A stretch of 32,758 bases of DNA. It comes from Clostridia bacterium. Lineage in GTDB: Bacteria; Bacillota; Clostridia; Oscillospirales; Acutalibacteraceae. The position numbers were made by a program, and so were the translations under genes. Below the pieces are notes generated by a model. It was given only the letters and a program-made list of their open reading frames with translations. It made no database searches and was not told where the DNA came from. Below, in pieces: positions 1 through 9,924 of this stretch (positions are counted from its first letter, which is position 1; each line of letters opens with the position of its first letter). The DNA lies in assembly GCA_024692685.1 (NCBI GenBank), contig JAILMJ010000028.1, forward strand, positions 1 through 32,758, in the 5' to 3' direction.

Positions 1-372
1 GCACAGCCGCTGTGCTTCGGGTGAAATCTCACCCGCAGCAAAAGTAGCGGCATTGTCTCCGACATAGCCCTTAAAGGTTGCACCCACATCAACGCTGACG
101 ATGTCGCCGGGCTGAATGATCTGGGTCTTGCTCGGAATGCCATGAATAATCGTATCGTTAACGGATATGCATGATGCAGCGGGAAAGCCGTTATATCCCT
201 TGAATGTGGGAACAGCACCGTGTCTGATGATAAAATCCTCTGCCACTTTGTTTATAAACTCGGTGGAAACTCCGGGCTTTACCGCCTCTCCGGCTGCCTG
301 TAATGCTCCTGCTGCGATTTTGCAGGCGTCTTTCATCTGCACAATCTCAGCTGTCGTCTTAAGTTCAATCAT
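1..372 (-). CDS. map: Methionine aminopeptidase type I, N-terminal 124 residues (partial)
   Basis: Removes the initiator methionine from nascent proteins in the cytosol, using two divalent metals. The start is the ATG whose complement lies at 370-372, preceded by GGAGG six bases upstream. The visible 124 residues run from MIELKTTAEIVQMKDAC to the window edge. They include the active-site histidine in NDTIIHGIP (His77) and the first two metal-ligand aspartates, in SVDVGATF (Asp95) and GYVGDNAATF (Asp106). The remaining ligands would lie beyond the window. The gene follows secY by 33 bp, so it is probably the next cistron of the S10-spc transcript. In many Firmicutes adk lies between secY and map; here the spacer is far too short to hold it. 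Family assignment is very secure. Confidence 0.97.
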   Translation of the reverse strand, partial: MIELKTTAEIVQMKDACKIAAGALQAAGEAVKPGVSTEFINKVAEDFIIRHGAVPTFKGYNGFPAASCISVNDTIIHGIPSKTQIIQPGDIVSVDVGATFKGYVGDNAATFAAGEISPEAQRLC

Positions 373-405
373 GCGAATCCTCCGTTTGCACCCGTAGATT
401 CCTCA

Positions 406-1761
406 TTAATCAAGGAATCCCTTGTAATGTCTCATCATCATCTGGCTCTCAAGCTGCTTGACTGTTTCAAGAGCAACGCCGACAAGAATGATGATTGACG
501 TACCGCCGAGTGACACATTAAGTCCCTGCTCGAATCCCGCCTTGTTGAGGGCAAAGGTCGAAACCTGTGAGAATACGATCGGGAAGAGAGCCACAACGCT
601 CAGAAGAAGAGCGCCGAGGAGAGTTATCCTGTTGATAATCTTTCCGATATACCTGGCTGTGGGCTCTCCGGGACGGATGCCGGGTATTGATCCGCCGTTT
701 TCACGGATGTTCTTGGACATTTCGATGGGATTATACTGAATACTTGAATAGAAGTATGCGAACGCAATGATGAATACGAAATAGATGATTGCGTATGCCC
801 AGTGACTGGATGTGAATACCTTGAAGAACTTATCCCAGAAGGAACCTTCTGTAATCTTCGAGGAAATGAACATCTGGATAGTCGGGGGAAGAGAAAGGAT
901 TGAGGAAGCGAAGATGATGGGCATAACACCGGACATGTTGACCTTGATGGGCATATGGGTGTTCTGTCCGCCGTACATCTTGCGGCCTACAACTCTCTTT
1001 GCATACTGAATGGGAATTCTTCTTTCCGCGTTATCCATCCATACGATGTATGCGATCATAAGCAGAAGGATGATTCCGACTACGGGTGTGAGAACATAGT
1101 ACGGTCCGCCGTAACGGATGTAACCGGTCTCAGGTCCGTAAAGAGAAGCCATGAGGGTGGGAATTCTTGAAACGATACCTGCGAAAAGGATTATGGAAAT
1201 ACCGTTTCCGATACCGTTTTCATTGATTCTTTCACCGAGCCACATGATAAGCGCGGTACCGGCAGTGAAGCAGGCGATAATCGTTATTGCCTGGAATGCT
1301 GCGAAAAATCCGGTGTAAGCGCTGCCGTCGGCATTGGTGGTAAGATAATTCTGGCTGCGAAGATAGAAATAATATGCGGTACTCTGAAGAAGACCGAGAA
1401 CGATTGTTACGAATCTGGTGATTGAAGCAATCTTCTTTCTTCCTTCTTCGCCTTCCTGCTGAAGTCTTTCGAGAGCGGGAATGGCAACAGCGAGCAGCTG
1501 CATAATAATCGAGCTGTTGATGTAAGGTGTGATCGACATCGCGAAAATCGTTCCGTAGTTGAACGCGTCACCTGTCATCATGCTCAGGTAGTTCATAAAT
1601 GTGCCTGCATTGGGATCGGAGATGATTCCGGCCTCGCCGATGTTTGTGAAAGGTACCGGAATTGCCGAACCGATTCTGAATATAAGAACGATAAGGCAAG
1701 TGTAAAGGATTTTCTTTCTGAGATCGGCGATTTTCCAGGCATTGATAATGGTCTGGAACAT
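406..1761 (-). CDS. secY: Protein translocase subunit SecY
   Basis: Channel subunit of the SecYEG translocon in the cytoplasmic membrane. At 451 residues it has the normal family length, begins [18 protein letters not shown] and shows about ten hydrophobic segments. Family signatures visible are the N-terminal plug region (GSAIPVPFTN), the TM2 motif SITPYINSSIIMQLL, the GNGISIILFAGI segment and the cytoplasmic loop ENGGSIPGIRPG. Its start codon overlaps the rplO stop by one base, which suggests translational coupling. The partner SecE is encoded at 29138-29533. Nothing looks broken. Confidence 0.99.
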   Translation of the reverse strand: MFQTIINAWKIADLRKKILYTCLIVLIFRIGSAIPVPFTNIGEAGIISDPNAGTFMNYLSMMTGDAFNYGTIFAMSITPYINSSIIMQLLAVAIPALERLQQEGEEGRKKIASITRFVTIVLGLLQSTAYYFYLRSQNYLTTNADGSAYTGFFAAFQAITIIACFTAGTALIMWLGERINENGIGNGISIILFAGIVSRIPTLMASLYGPETGYIRYGGPYYVLTPVVGIILLLMIAYIVWMDNAERRIPIQYAKRVVGRKMYGGQNTHMPIKVNMSGVMPIIFASSILSLPPTIQMFISSKITEGSFWDKFFKVFTSSHWAYAIIYFVFIIAFAYFYSSIQYNPIEMSKNIRENGGSIPGIRPGEPTARYIGKIINRITLLGALLLSVVALFPIVFSQVSTFALNKAGFEQGLNVSLGGTSIIILVGVALETVKQLESQMMMRHYKGFLD

Positions 1762-2204
1762 CAGATCACCTCTGCCTTTCCTCCGGCAGCCTCAATCTTG
1801 GACTTGGCACTGTCTGAAAAAGCGTTTACCTGAACAGTGAGCTTCTTCGAAATCTCGCCCTGACCTAAGATCTTAACGCCGTCCAATGTCTTTTTGAGAA
1901 TTCCTTTCTCAAGGAGAGCGTCAACGGTAACTGTGTCACCGTCTTCAAAGCACTTGTCAAGAGTAGCTACATTAACGATAGCCATCTCAGTACCAAAGAT
2001 GTTGTTGAATCCGCGCTTGGGAATACGTCTCTGGAGGGGCATCTGGCCGCCTTCAAAACCTGCACGCATTCCTCTGCCTGCACGTGCTAACTGACCCTTG
2101 TGACCTTTACCGGCGGTTTTGCCCTGACCGGATGCGGGTCCGCGGCCTATACGCTTGCGTTCCTTAACGGAGCCGGCTGCGGGTGCAAGATCATGCAATT
2201 TCAT
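1761..2204 (-). CDS. rplO: 50S ribosomal protein L15
   Basis: Late-assembly 23S rRNA-binding protein of the large subunit. Its 147 residues match the usual length. The N-terminus [18 protein letters not shown] is followed by the Gly/Arg/Lys-rich rRNA-binding stretch ([18 protein letters not shown]), then a compact C-terminal domain ending [12 protein letters not shown]. It overlaps secY at one end and rpmD at the other by one base each (TAATG-type junctions), so the rpmD-rplO-secY trio is likely translationally coupled. Confidence 0.98.
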   Translation of the reverse strand: MKLHDLAPAAGSVKERKRIGRGPASGQGKTAGKGHKGQLARAGRGMRAGFEGGQMPLQRRIPKRGFNNIFGTEMAIVNVATLDKCFEDGDTVTVDALLEKGILKKTLDGVKILGQGEISKKLTVQVNAFSDSAKSKIEAAGGKAEVI

Positions 2205-2398
2205 TAGTCGGCACCTCCTTTGACTTCACTGACCTCAAGAAGATGGGAGAGCTTTCTTATCTTTCCCTTTGTCGCCTCGTTATCGGGCTGAACGGTGACA
2301 TCACCGATTCTGTGAAGGCCGAGTGCTGTGGCGGTCGCAATCTGGGGCTTGGTGGAACCAATCAGACTTTTGACAAGCTTTACCTGTAAATCTGCCAT
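2204..2398 (-). CDS. rpmD: 50S ribosomal protein L30
   Basis: Small large-subunit protein of 64 residues. It shows the L30 features [21 protein letters not shown] and [14 protein letters not shown]. It sits between rpsE (13 bp upstream) and rplO (one-base overlap), the standard spc order. The last residues (EVKGGAD) extend slightly past the family core. Confidence 0.97.
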   Translation of the reverse strand: MADLQVKLVKSLIGSTKPQIATATALGLHRIGDVTVQPDNEATKGKIRKLSHLLEVSEVKGGAD

Positions 2399-2411
2399 TT
2401 TTGCAACCTCC

Positions 2412-2912
2412 TTAACCTAAAATTTCCTGAACGGACTTGCCGCGGATAACCGCAACTTCTTCTGCGTTACGAAGCTTTGAAAGTCCGTCGATTGTTGCTC
2501 TTACGATGTTGCAGGGGTTGTTTGAGCGAAGAGCCTTTGTACGGATATCCTTGATGCCGACTGTTTCAACGACCGCACGAACGGGGCCGCCTGCGATAAC
2601 GCCGGTACCGGGAGCAGCGGGCTTGAGAAGAACAACGCCTGCTCCGAATTTGCCGATAATCTCATGGGGAATTGTTGTTCCCTTGAGAGAAATCTGCATA
2701 AGGTTTTTCTTCGCGTCTTCAATACCCTTGCGGATAGCATCGGGAACTTCTCCCGATTTGCCGAGTCCGAAGCCGATAATTCCGTTGCCGTCTCCGACAA
2801 CTACGAGAGCGGAGAACTTCATAATACGGCCGCCCTTTACCGTCTTGGAAACGCGGTTGATGGCAACTACGCGCTCAGTAAGCTCGTATGCCGATGCATC
2901 AATCTTAGCCAT
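2412..2912 (-). CDS. rpsE: 30S ribosomal protein S5
   Basis: Small-subunit protein needed for decoding accuracy, located near the mRNA entry channel. It has 166 residues. The N-terminal double-stranded RNA-binding fold carries the motif [20 protein letters not shown] and the loop [16 protein letters not shown]. The C-terminal domain includes [19 protein letters not shown] and [15 protein letters not shown]. It lies between rplR and rpmD in the conserved order. Confidence 0.98.
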   Translation of the reverse strand: MAKIDASAYELTERVVAINRVSKTVKGGRIMKFSALVVVGDGNGIIGFGLGKSGEVPDAIRKGIEDAKKNLMQISLKGTTIPHEIIGKFGAGVVLLKPAAPGTGVIAGGPVRAVVETVGIKDIRTKALRSNNPCNIVRATIDGLSKLRNAEEVAVIRGKSVQEILG

Positions 2913-2929
2913 AACAGTTTTCTCCTTTC

Positions 2930-3289
2930 TCAGAATTTCAGGCCGCCCTCACGGGCACCTTCGGCCAGTTCCTGAACACGGCCGTGATAAATGTAACCGC
3001 CGCGGTCGAATACACATTCGGTGATTCCTTTGTCTGCAGCGCGTTTTGCGATCAGTTCGCCCACTTTGTGAGCGGCGGACTTGTTTCCGCCGTATTCAGC
3101 AAAATCCTTCTCAACGGAAGATGCGGCAGCGAGTGTCTCGCCCTTTACATCATCTATAAGCTGAGCGTAGATATGCTGGAGAGAACGGAAAACATTAAGG
3201 CGGGGACATTCAGCCGTTCCGGAAACTTTACCGCGAACTCTCTTATGGCGATGCTGTCTGGCCTTATTGGTGTCCGGTCTGTTAACCAT
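2930..3289 (-). CDS. rplR: 50S ribosomal protein L18
   Basis: 5S rRNA-binding protein of the central protuberance, 119 residues. It starts [21 protein letters not shown], a basic tail, and contains [19 protein letters not shown] and the C-terminal [24 protein letters not shown] region typical of L18. It is 27 bp from rplF and 17 bp from rpsE. L18 acts together with L5, encoded at 4502-5044, in docking 5S rRNA. Confidence 0.98.
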   Translation of the reverse strand: MVNRPDTNKARQHRHKRVRGKVSGTAECPRLNVFRSLQHIYAQLIDDVKGETLAAASSVEKDFAEYGGNKSAAHKVGELIAKRAADKGITECVFDRGGYIYHGRVQELAEGAREGGLKF

Positions 3290-3316
3290 AATATTTCACT
3301 CCTTATTCTTCTGTTA

Positions 3317-3862
3317 TTATTTACCGCCCTTACCGGCTTTGCCTTCCTTGCGGCGTATGTGCTCTTCAACGTACTTGATTCCTTTGCCCTTGTACGGCTC
3401 GGGGGGACGCTTTTCGCGCACATTGGCGGCAAACTGTCCGACCTTCTGCTTGTCGGCACCAGAGATTACGATCTTGTTGGGTGCGGGAACTTCGATTGTG
3501 ACTCCCTCGGGAGCGGTCATGATTACATCATGCGAAAAACCGACCTTGAGAACAAGCTCCTTGCCCTTGAGCTCCGCACGGTAACCTACGCCGTTTACTT
3601 CGAGTTCCTTCTTGAAGGTCTCGTTAACGCCGTGAATCATGTTAGCGATAAGAGTTCTGGAAAGACCGTGAAGTGATCTGTTCTGTTTGTCATCGTTGGG
3701 GCGGGTAACCTTGATGGTGTCGCCGTCCTTCTCAACGGTGATGTTGGGATGAATGTTGCAGGAAAGAGTACCCTTGGGTCCTTTCGCGGTAACGAGATTT
3801 CCGTCAACTGTAACATCTACCCCCGCGGGGATAACTACGGGCATTTTGCCTATACGTGACAT
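3317..3862 (-). CDS. rplF: 50S ribosomal protein L6
   Basis: Large-subunit protein near the factor-binding site, 181 residues in two similar domains. It begins [17 protein letters not shown] and ends with the L6 signature region ([22 protein letters not shown]) followed by a short basic Gly/Lys tail. It is 14 bp from rpsH and 27 bp from rplR in the standard spc order. Confidence 0.98.
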   Translation of the reverse strand: MSRIGKMPVVIPAGVDVTVDGNLVTAKGPKGTLSCNIHPNITVEKDGDTIKVTRPNDDKQNRSLHGLSRTLIANMIHGVNETFKKELEVNGVGYRAELKGKELVLKVGFSHDVIMTAPEGVTIEVPAPNKIVISGADKQKVGQFAANVREKRPPEPYKGKGIKYVEEHIRRKEGKAGKGGK

Positions 3863-3876
3863 TTAACGGTACCTCC

Positions 3877-4275
3877 TTACCAAATAAATGCAAGAACTTC
3901 GCCGCCTACATTGGCTTTGCGCGCGTCCTTATCTGTCATAACGCCTTTTGATGTTGAAAGGATGGCAACGCCTATTCCCTTCATAACCTTGGGCATATTT
4001 TCAACATCGGTGTAAATTCTCAGACCGGGCTTTGAAACTCTGCGCAGACCGGTGATAACCTGAGACTTGTTGGGACCGTATTTCAGCGCGATTTCGATAA
4101 CGCCCTGTTTTCCGTCATCCTCAACTTTGTAGCTTTTTATATAGCCCTCATCAACAAGAATCTGAGCAATCGCCTTCTTCATGTTGGATGCGGGAACCTT
4201 CACTGTGTCATGCTTTGCCGAATTAGCATTACGGATACGGGTAAGCATATCAGCGATGGAATCAGTAATTTGCAT
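3877..4275 (-). CDS. rpsH: 30S ribosomal protein S8
   Basis: 16S rRNA central-domain assembly protein, 132 residues. The N-terminus [20 protein letters not shown] is diagnostic, and the C-terminal RNA-binding segment ending [18 protein letters not shown] is intact. In E. coli S8 represses the spc operon by binding near rplE. I see no obvious copy of that site here and do not claim the regulation. Confidence 0.98.
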   Translation of the reverse strand: MQITDSIADMLTRIRNANSAKHDTVKVPASNMKKAIAQILVDEGYIKSYKVEDDGKQGVIEIALKYGPNKSQVITGLRRVSKPGLRIYTDVENMPKVMKGIGVAILSTSKGVMTDKDARKANVGGEVLAFIW

Positions 4276-4303
4276 ACTGTTTACCTCCTTTGCAATTGCT
4301 CAA

Positions 4304-4489
4304 TTACCAACTTGCTTTCTTGACGCCGGGAATCTGACCTGCATGAGCCAGCTCTCTGAAGCAAACACGGCATACGCCGTATTTACGGAGATAAGCGTGG
4401 GGTCTGCCGCAGATCTTACATCTGTTGTATGCCCTTGAAGAATACTTGGCAGGGCGAGCCTGTCTGACTTTCTGTGATGTCTTTGCCAC
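4304..4489 (-). CDS. rpsZ: 30S ribosomal protein S14, zinc-binding short form
   Basis: Short 61-residue S14 of the zinc-containing (type Z) class. Two CxxC pairs are visible, [10 protein letters not shown] and [12 protein letters not shown], and the protein ends [11 protein letters not shown]. The N-terminus [18 protein letters not shown] is basic. The zinc-free paralogue (rpsN), usual elsewhere in the genome when present, is not in this window. It lies 12 bp from rplE and 28 bp from rpsH. Confidence 0.98.
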   Translation of the reverse strand: MAKTSQKVRQARPAKYSSRAYNRCKICGRPHAYLRKYGVCRVCFRELAHAGQIPGVKKASW

Positions 4490-4501
4490 GGTTTTCCCTC
4501 C

Positions 4502-5044
4502 TTATCTTGAGAACGGAGCGCCCATAAGTGCAAGGAGCTCACGCGCTTCTTCATCTGTTTTTGCAGTTGTGACAAAGCAGATGTCCATACCTCTGACCTT
4601 GTCAATCTTATCATAATCGATTTCAGGGAACACGAGCTGTTCCTTGATACCCATTGAATAGTTTCCTCTGCCGTCAAAGGAGTTGGGGTTAATTCCTCTG
4701 AAGTCGCGGACTCTGGGAAGAGCGAGATTGAAGAGTCTGTCAAGGAACTCATACATTCTCTCACCGCGAAGGGTAACTTTTGCACCGATTATCATGCCTT
4801 CACGAAGCTTGAAGTTGGCGACTGATTTCTTCGCCTTGCAGAGTACGGGCTTCTGGCCTGTGATCTGCATAAGATCGGAGGAGATGGCGTCGAGCGCCTT
4901 GGAGTTATCCTTGGCTTCGCCGGCTCCGACGTTGACTACGATTTTGTCAAGCTTGGGAATCTGCATAACGCTCTTGTATTCAAACTTTTTCATCAGAGCA
5001 GGTGCAACTTCATTGACATACATTTCTTTTAATCTTGCTGCCAT
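4502..5044 (-). CDS. rplE: 50S ribosomal protein L5
   Basis: 5S rRNA-binding protein that contacts the P-site tRNA, 180 residues. It starts [21 protein letters not shown], carries the family motif [18 protein letters not shown], then [18 protein letters not shown], and ends [12 protein letters not shown]. It is 19 bp downstream of rplX. No anomaly was seen. Confidence 0.98.
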   Translation of the reverse strand: MAARLKEMYVNEVAPALMKKFEYKSVMQIPKLDKIVVNVGAGEAKDNSKALDAISSDLMQITGQKPVLCKAKKSVANFKLREGMIIGAKVTLRGERMYEFLDRLFNLALPRVRDFRGINPNSFDGRGNYSMGIKEQLVFPEIDYDKIDKVRGMDICFVTTAKTDEEARELLALMGAPFSR

Positions 5045-5063
5045 TTGTTGTTTCCTCCTCTAA

Positions 5064-5384
5064 TTAAAATTCAGCGAGACAGTCGCTCTTCTTACAAGTG
5101 CGGACTTTCTTACCGTCTACTATTTTACTGCCGGTTCTTGTGGGTCTGCCGCATTTGGGGCAAATAAGCTGAACCTTGTCGGCATAGAGAGCGCTTTCGG
5201 CCTCGATAATTCCGCCGGGCTCACCCATCTTACGGGGCTTAACATGCTTCTTCACAATGTTAACGCCTTCCACGATGACCTTGCCTTCGGAGGGGCTGAC
5301 CTGCATAACCTTGCCTCTTTTGCCTCTGTACTTGCCGTTGATAACGACGACCTCATCACCGGTTTTAACATGAACTTTATTCAT
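5064..5384 (-). CDS. rplX: 50S ribosomal protein L24
   Basis: Assembly initiator that binds 23S rRNA near the exit tunnel, 106 residues. The KOW motif is visible at the N-terminus ([20 protein letters not shown]). The C-terminal third carries a CPKCGRPTR pair and a later C-x4-C (TCKKSDC), a possible zinc-ribbon-like element also seen in many Firmicute and other L24 proteins. It is 14 bp downstream of rplN. Confidence 0.97.
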   Translation of the reverse strand: MNKVHVKTGDEVVVINGKYRGKRGKVMQVSPSEGKVIVEGVNIVKKHVKPRKMGEPGGIIEAESALYADKVQLICPKCGRPTRTGSKIVDGKKVRTCKKSDCLAEF

Positions 5385-5398
5385 ATTTCTACCTCCGA

Positions 5399-5767
5399 TT
5401 AAAGCACTTCGGGAGCAAGGGAAAGGATCTTGGTGTAATCCTTCTCACGCAGCTCTCTGGCTATGGGCCCAAAGATACGGGTGCCTCTGGGATTCTTATC
5501 ATCCTTAATTAAAACGGCTGCATTCTCATCAAAGCGAATGTAAGTGCCGTCATCACGGCGCAGACCGCTTGCCGTACGAACTACAACAGCTTTAACGACC
5601 TCGCCTTTTTTTACTACGCCGCCGGGTGTTGCCTTTTTAACGGAAGCAACAACGACGTCGCCGATATTGGCATACCTCCTGCCGGAACCACCGAGAACGC
5701 GAATACACATGATTTCCTTCGCACCGGTATTGTCGGCAACTTTGAGGTAACTCTGTTGCTGTATCAC
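5399..5767 (-). CDS. rplN: 50S ribosomal protein L14
   Basis: Core large-subunit protein at the subunit interface, 122 residues, which is the near-invariant family length. I chose the GTG start at 5765-5767 because AGGAGG lies eight bases upstream and the product then begins [18 protein letters not shown] longer reading from an ATG at 5788 would run through the ribosome-binding site. The conserved blocks [17 protein letters not shown] and [20 protein letters not shown] are present. Confidence 0.97.
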   Translation of the reverse strand: MIQQQSYLKVADNTGAKEIMCIRVLGGSGRRYANIGDVVVASVKKATPGGVVKKGEVVKAVVVRTASGLRRDDGTYIRFDENAAVLIKDDKNPRGTRIFGPIARELREKDYTKILSLAPEVL

Positions 5768-5797
5768 AGTGTTTTCCTCCTTACACAACTGGCTGTA

Positions 5798-6052
5798 TTA
5801 CTTAGCCTTCTCAATGATTTCGACTACACGCCATCTCTTGTCCTTGGAAAGAGGACGGGTCTCCATAACAAGAACTCTGTCACCGTTTCCGCATTCGTTC
5901 TTTTCGTCATGTGCCTTAAGCTTGTAAGTCCTGTTAATAATTTTCTTATAGAGAGGATGTCTGACTCTGTCCTTAACGGAAACAACTACAGTCTTGTCCA
6001 TCTTATCACTTGTGACGATACCGACACGAGTTTTTCTCAGATTTCTTTCCAC
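5798..6052 (-). CDS. rpsQ: 30S ribosomal protein S17
   Basis: Primary 16S rRNA 5'-domain-binding protein, 84 residues. It begins [20 protein letters not shown] and carries the OB-fold core [17 protein letters not shown] and the signature [18 protein letters not shown]. It is 19 bp from rpmC and 30 bp from rplN. Confidence 0.98.
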   Translation of the reverse strand: MERNLRKTRVGIVTSDKMDKTVVVSVKDRVRHPLYKKIINRTYKLKAHDEKNECGNGDRVLVMETRPLSKDKRWRVVEIIEKAK

Positions 6053-6071
6053 AGTCTTTTACCTCCCCTTC

Positions 6072-6275
6072 TTAACTGTTAGCGCCGTGAAGCTCGATAT
6101 CTCTCTGTACAGTCTTTATACGGGCGATATCCTTTTTAACGGCACTTATGCGCATCGGGTTGTCGAGCTGGTTAACTGCCTGCTGGAAGCGCAGCTTAAA
6201 CAGCTCATCCTTCAGCTCTGCAAGCTTAGCATCCAGCTCTGAAGCGGAAAGTTTTCTGATTTCACTGGCTTTCAT
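6072..6275 (-). CDS. rpmC: 50S ribosomal protein L29
   Basis: Small helical protein at the peptide exit site, part of the docking platform for trigger factor and SRP. It has 67 residues, starting [20 protein letters not shown] and including the L29 signature [19 protein letters not shown]. Its start overlaps the rplP stop by one base. Confidence 0.98.
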   Translation of the reverse strand: MKASEIRKLSASELDAKLAELKDELFKLRFQQAVNQLDNPMRISAVKKDIARIKTVQRDIELHGANS

Positions 6276-6700
6276 TATTGCTCACCACCCAATTCTTCTT
6301 TACTGACAAATTTACATTTGATCGGGAGTTTGTTTGACGCAAGGCGCATGGCCTCTGCGGCAAGTTCCCTATCAACACCGGCTATTTCAAACATTACTCT
6401 GCCGGGCTTGACTACTGCTACCCAATACTCAGGAGAACCTTTACCTGAACCCATTCGGGTTTCAGCGGGTTTCTGTGTGATGGGCTTATCGGGGAATATA
6501 TCTATCCAGACCTGACCGCCACGCTTGATGTATCTTGTCATGGCAACACGGGCAGCCTCTATCTGATTAGAGGTAATCCATGCGGGCTCAAGAGCTACGA
6601 GACCGTATTCACCGTAAGCAATCTTATTGCCTCTGGTGGCCTTACCCTTGAGTCTGCCTCTCTGCTGTCTGCGGTATTTAACACGCTTGGGTAAAAGCAT
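6275..6700 (-). CDS. rplP: 50S ribosomal protein L16
   Basis: A-site-proximal large-subunit protein, 141 residues. It begins [20 protein letters not shown] and has the signature blocks [20 protein letters not shown] and [19 protein letters not shown]. It shares one base with rpsC upstream and one with rpmC downstream, so three consecutive genes look translationally coupled. Confidence 0.98.
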   Translation of the reverse strand: MLLPKRVKYRRQQRGRLKGKATRGNKIAYGEYGLVALEPAWITSNQIEAARVAMTRYIKRGGQVWIDIFPDKPITQKPAETRMGSGKGSPEYWVAVVKPGRVMFEIAGVDRELAAEAMRLASNKLPIKCKFVSKEELGGEQ

Positions 6701-7383
6701 TATCGGTTACCTCCTTCTCTGCGTCTTCTGGGACGGTTGCTGTTTCTCGCTTCACGGAGAACTTCGCCTCTGTAAAGCCAGACCTTGATACCTATACGGC
6801 CGTAAGTTGTCTTTGCCTCTGAAAAACCGTAGTCGATATCAGCGCGAATCGTCTGAAGAGGGATTGTTCCCTCGTGATATGTCTCGGAACGGGCTATTTC
6901 AGCGCCGCCTATACGGCCGTTGCACTGGATTTTAATGCCTCTTGCGCCGAGCTTCATTGTACGGCCTATTGCCTGCTTAACGGCACGGCGATAGGAAATT
7001 CTCTTTTCGAGCTGAGCTGCGATATTCTCTGCAACAAGCTGAGCATTGAGATCGGGCTGCTTGATTTCGACGATGTTGAGGGAAACCTCTTTGCCGCCGA
7101 GCAATCTTTCGCAGATTTTCTTGAGCTTCTCAATCTCTGTGCCCTGTCTGCCGATAACCATACCGGGCTTTGCGCAGTGAATTGTTACATAAACGCGCTT
7201 TACATCGCGTTCGATTTCTACCTTGGGTACTCCTGCAGGAGCAAGTTTTTCAAGGAGGTACTCGCGAAGTTTATAGTCCTCAACGAGAGTATCGCCAAAC
7301 TTTTCGGGCTCTGCATACCAGCGGGATTCCCAGGGCTTTATAACACCGATTCTTAAACCGGTAGGATTAATTTTCTGTCCCAT
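6700..7383 (-). CDS. rpsC: 30S ribosomal protein S3
   Basis: Small-subunit protein at the mRNA entry tunnel with helicase-related function, 227 residues. It starts [20 protein letters not shown]. The KH domain carries [17 protein letters not shown], and the C-terminal domain has [20 protein letters not shown]. It ends in a basic tail ([13 protein letters not shown]). It is 19 bp from rplV. Confidence 0.98.
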   Translation of the reverse strand: MGQKINPTGLRIGVIKPWESRWYAEPEKFGDTLVEDYKLREYLLEKLAPAGVPKVEIERDVKRVYVTIHCAKPGMVIGRQGTEIEKLKKICERLLGGKEVSLNIVEIKQPDLNAQLVAENIAAQLEKRISYRRAVKQAIGRTMKLGARGIKIQCNGRIGGAEIARSETYHEGTIPLQTIRADIDYGFSEAKTTYGRIGIKVWLYRGEVLREARNSNRPRRRREGGNR

Positions 7384-7402
7384 TGTTTAACCTCCTCTTC
7401 GC

Positions 7403-7765
7403 TTATTCCGTTTCCTTGAGTACAAGGGTAATATGTGATGTTTTCTTGTTAATCCTGTAAGCTCTGCCCTGTGCTCTGGGTCTGATTCTCTTGAGTGTGG
7501 GTCCCTGACCTACATAGCACTCCGCAATATAGAGACTGTCAACGTCCATATTGTTATTGTTCTCGGCGTTGGCGATAGCGGATTTTAAGAGCTTCTGCAA
7601 AGGTTCACACGCGGCTTTGGGCGTGTATTTGAGAATTGCCATTGCTTTCTCTACAGGCTGGTTCCTGATGAGATCAAGAACTATCTGTACCTTGCGGGGA
7701 GCAATACGGATGTAAGTGGCCTTAGCAGTTGCGGTAGGCACGCTCATCATTTCGTTATCTGACAT
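7403..7765 (-). CDS. rplV: 50S ribosomal protein L22
   Basis: Lines the peptide exit tunnel and contacts all 23S domains, 120 residues. The family core [20 protein letters not shown] and the extended hairpin ending [18 protein letters not shown] are present. The chosen ATG has AAAGGAG nine bases upstream. This gives a short extra N-terminal segment ([15 protein letters not shown]) ahead of the usual core, and an ATG a few codons downstream is a possible alternative start. Confidence 0.97.
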   Translation of the reverse strand: MSDNEMMSVPTATAKATYIRIAPRKVQIVLDLIRNQPVEKAMAILKYTPKAACEPLQKLLKSAIANAENNNNMDVDSLYIAECYVGQGPTLKRIRPRAQGRAYRINKKTSHITLVLKETE

Positions 7766-7787
7766 TTATATACACTCCTTTCGCCGA

Positions 7788-8069
7788 TTAGTTACCGTTA
7801 TTTGATGTCTTGGAACCTGCATGACCTCTGAAGGTTCTTGTGGGTGCAAACTCACCGAGTTTGTGGCCGACCATATCCTCTGTTACATATACAGGAACAT
7901 GTTTACGTCCGTCGTGAACGGCAAATGTGTGGCCGACAAAGTCGGGAAAGATTGTGGATGAACGGCTCCAGGTCTTGAGAACCTGTTTTTCGCCTGTTTC
8001 GTTCATCTTCTGAACTCTTTCGAGCAGTTTAGGCTGCACGAACGGTCCTTTTTTTACGCTTCTGCCCAT
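7788..8069 (-). CDS. rpsS: 30S ribosomal protein S19
   Basis: Head protein of the small subunit that contacts S13 and the A-site finger, 93 residues. It starts [19 protein letters not shown] and has the conserved segments [20 protein letters not shown] and [17 protein letters not shown]. It is 19 bp from rplB and 22 bp from rplV. Confidence 0.98.
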   Translation of the reverse strand: MGRSVKKGPFVQPKLLERVQKMNETGEKQVLKTWSRSSTIFPDFVGHTFAVHDGRKHVPVYVTEDMVGHKLGEFAPTRTFRGHAGSKTSNNGN

Positions 8070-8088
8070 TATTTTCTGCTCCTTTCAC

Positions 8089-8922
8089 TTATTTGTCGTT
8101 GCGACGTTTGATAATCATCTTATCAGAAGGCTTCTTTGTCCTTCTGGTCTTGTAACCGAGAGCCGGCTTACCCCAGGGGGTAACAGGGCCGGGACGGCCG
8201 ATGGGTGACTTACCTTCACCACCGCCGTGGGGGTGGTCATTGGGGTTCATAACAGAACCGCGCACGGTAGGTCTCCATCCCATGTGACGTTTACGGCCGG
8301 CTTTGCCGATCTTAACGTTCTCGTGGTCAATGTTGCCGACCTGACCGACAGTGGCCATACAATCGGCGGAAACATTACGTAACTCACCTGAGGGCAGACG
8401 GAGAAGGGCGTAAACGCCTTCCTTAGCCATGAGCTGAGCGGAGTTGCCCGCTGCTCTTGCAAGCTGGCCGCCTCTGCCGGGGTAGAGCTCAACATTGTGT
8501 ACTACGGTACCTACGGGGATATTCTTAAGAGGAAGGGCATTGCCCGCCTTGATATCCGCCGAAGCGCCGGAAACAACTGTGTCGCCTACTTTAAGGCCGA
8601 CGGGATAAAGGATATATCTCTTTTCGCCGTCTTCATATTTAAGAAGAGCGATGAAAGCCGAACGGTTGGGGTCATATTCTATGCTCTGAACCGTTGCGGG
8701 AACGTCAAGTTTGTTTCTCTTAAAATCAATGATACGATACTTTGTGCGAACACCGCCGCCTCTGTGACGGACAGTGATTCTTCCGTAGCTGTTACGGCCG
8801 CTGTTCTTCTTGAGCGAAACGAGAAGACTTCTTTCGGGAGCGACCTTGGTAAGCTCGGAGAAATCGGTAACCGACATATTACGTCTGGCGTTTGTTGTCG
8901 GGTTATAGAACTTTATAGCCAT
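8089..8922 (-). CDS. rplB: 50S ribosomal protein L2
   Basis: Essential for subunit joining and peptidyl-transferase centre structure, 277 residues. The N-terminus [18 protein letters not shown], the OB-like middle ([19 protein letters not shown]) and the C-terminal signature [19 protein letters not shown] are present. That signature carries the conserved histidine near the peptidyl-transferase centre. A 67-bp spacer to rplW contains a small hairpin (8950-8955 with 8965-8970), the longest gap inside the cluster. Confidence 0.98.
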   Translation of the reverse strand: MAIKFYNPTTNARRNMSVTDFSELTKVAPERSLLVSLKKNSGRNSYGRITVRHRGGGVRTKYRIIDFKRNKLDVPATVQSIEYDPNRSAFIALLKYEDGEKRYILYPVGLKVGDTVVSGASADIKAGNALPLKNIPVGTVVHNVELYPGRGGQLARAAGNSAQLMAKEGVYALLRLPSGELRNVSADCMATVGQVGNIDHENVKIGKAGRKRHMGWRPTVRGSVMNPNDHPHGGGEGKSPIGRPGPVTPWGKPALGYKTRRTKKPSDKMIIKRRNDK

Positions 8923-8989
8923 TTTTTTCTCTCCTTACAGCAGCTTTGCGGAGCAATATCATTCTGCTCCATACTTTACCGCCGGGTTA

Positions 8990-9286
8990 TTACATCATTC
9001 CGTCAAAGAACTCTATTGTCTTTGAATCTTCCGTGAGGGTAACGATTGCTTTTTTACGGGAAGCGGTGTAGCCCTCAAAACGGCCGTACCTTCTGAGCTT
9101 TCCGTTAACATTTACGGTGTTTACCTTGGCAACCTTAACGTCAAAAAGAGTTTCAACTGCCTTTGCAATTTCAATCTTGTTTGCGTCCTTGGCAACTTCG
9201 AAGGTATATTTGCGATCCGCAATACCGTCCATGCTGTTCTCAGTGATGATGGGACGAAGGATTATATCCTGTGCTGCCTTGCTCAT
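8990..9286 (-). CDS. rplW: 50S ribosomal protein L23
   Basis: Exit-tunnel rim protein that forms the docking site for trigger factor and SRP, 98 residues. It contains [20 protein letters not shown] and the L23 signature [20 protein letters not shown]. Its start overlaps the end of rplD by four bases, a typical coupled junction. Confidence 0.97.
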   Translation of the reverse strand: MSKAAQDIILRPIITENSMDGIADRKYTFEVAKDANKIEIAKAVETLFDVKVAKVNTVNVNGKLRRYGRFEGYTASRKKAIVTLTEDSKTIEFFDGMM

Positions 9287-9906
9287 GCATATACCTCCTC
9301 AATCTTGCTGACTGCATCCTTGAGAACCACGACTGTGTCGCAGTTAAGGATATCATAAACATTCAATGTGTTGACAAGAGTTGTCTTGACTCCCGCTATA
9401 TTGCGTGATGAGCGGTAAATAATGTCATTCTTCTCGGGAAGAACGAAGAGCACCTTTTTGCCGGTCTCAAGAGCGTTGACAACCTTGACCATCTCTTTGG
9501 TCTTTATTTCGTCGAGCTTGAGTTCGTCAAGAACAATAAGCTCGCCGTCTGCTACCTTTGACGAGAAGGCGGACTTCATCGCAAGCCTTCTGACCTTCCT
9601 GTTAACATCCTTATGATACTTACGGGGCTTGGGGCCGAGGGCTATGCCGCCGTGATACCACTGGGGAGCTCTTGTTGAGCCCTGTCTTGCGCGGCCGGTG
9701 CCTTTCTGTCTCCAGGGCTTTTTGCCGCCGCCGCTGACTTCGGATCTGGTAAGGGTAGACTGTGTGCCCTGACGCTGATTTGCAAGGTAAGCAACAACGC
9801 AAAGATGCATTGCGGGGATACTCGGTTCAATTCCGAATACGCTATCGGCAAGTTCAAGGTCGGAAACCTTTTTGCCTGTCATGTCAAAAACCGATACTTT
9901 AGGCAT
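9283..9906 (-). CDS. rplD: 50S ribosomal protein L4
   Basis: Tunnel-constriction protein, 207 residues. The extended-loop motif [20 protein letters not shown] is clear, followed by [20 protein letters not shown]. In gammaproteobacteria L4 also represses the S10 operon through the leader and attenuates transcription. Firmicutes lack the E. coli-type site, but this operon has a long structured leader of unknown logic (see 10938-11372). Confidence 0.98.
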   Translation of the reverse strand: MPKVSVFDMTGKKVSDLELADSVFGIEPSIPAMHLCVVAYLANQRQGTQSTLTRSEVSGGGKKPWRQKGTGRARQGSTRAPQWYHGGIALGPKPRKYHKDVNRKVRRLAMKSAFSSKVADGELIVLDELKLDEIKTKEMVKVVNALETGKKVLFVLPEKNDIIYRSSRNIAGVKTTLVNTLNVYDILNCDTVVVLKDAVSKIEEVYA

Positions 9907-9924
9907 TTTATTCTACTCCTTTCC

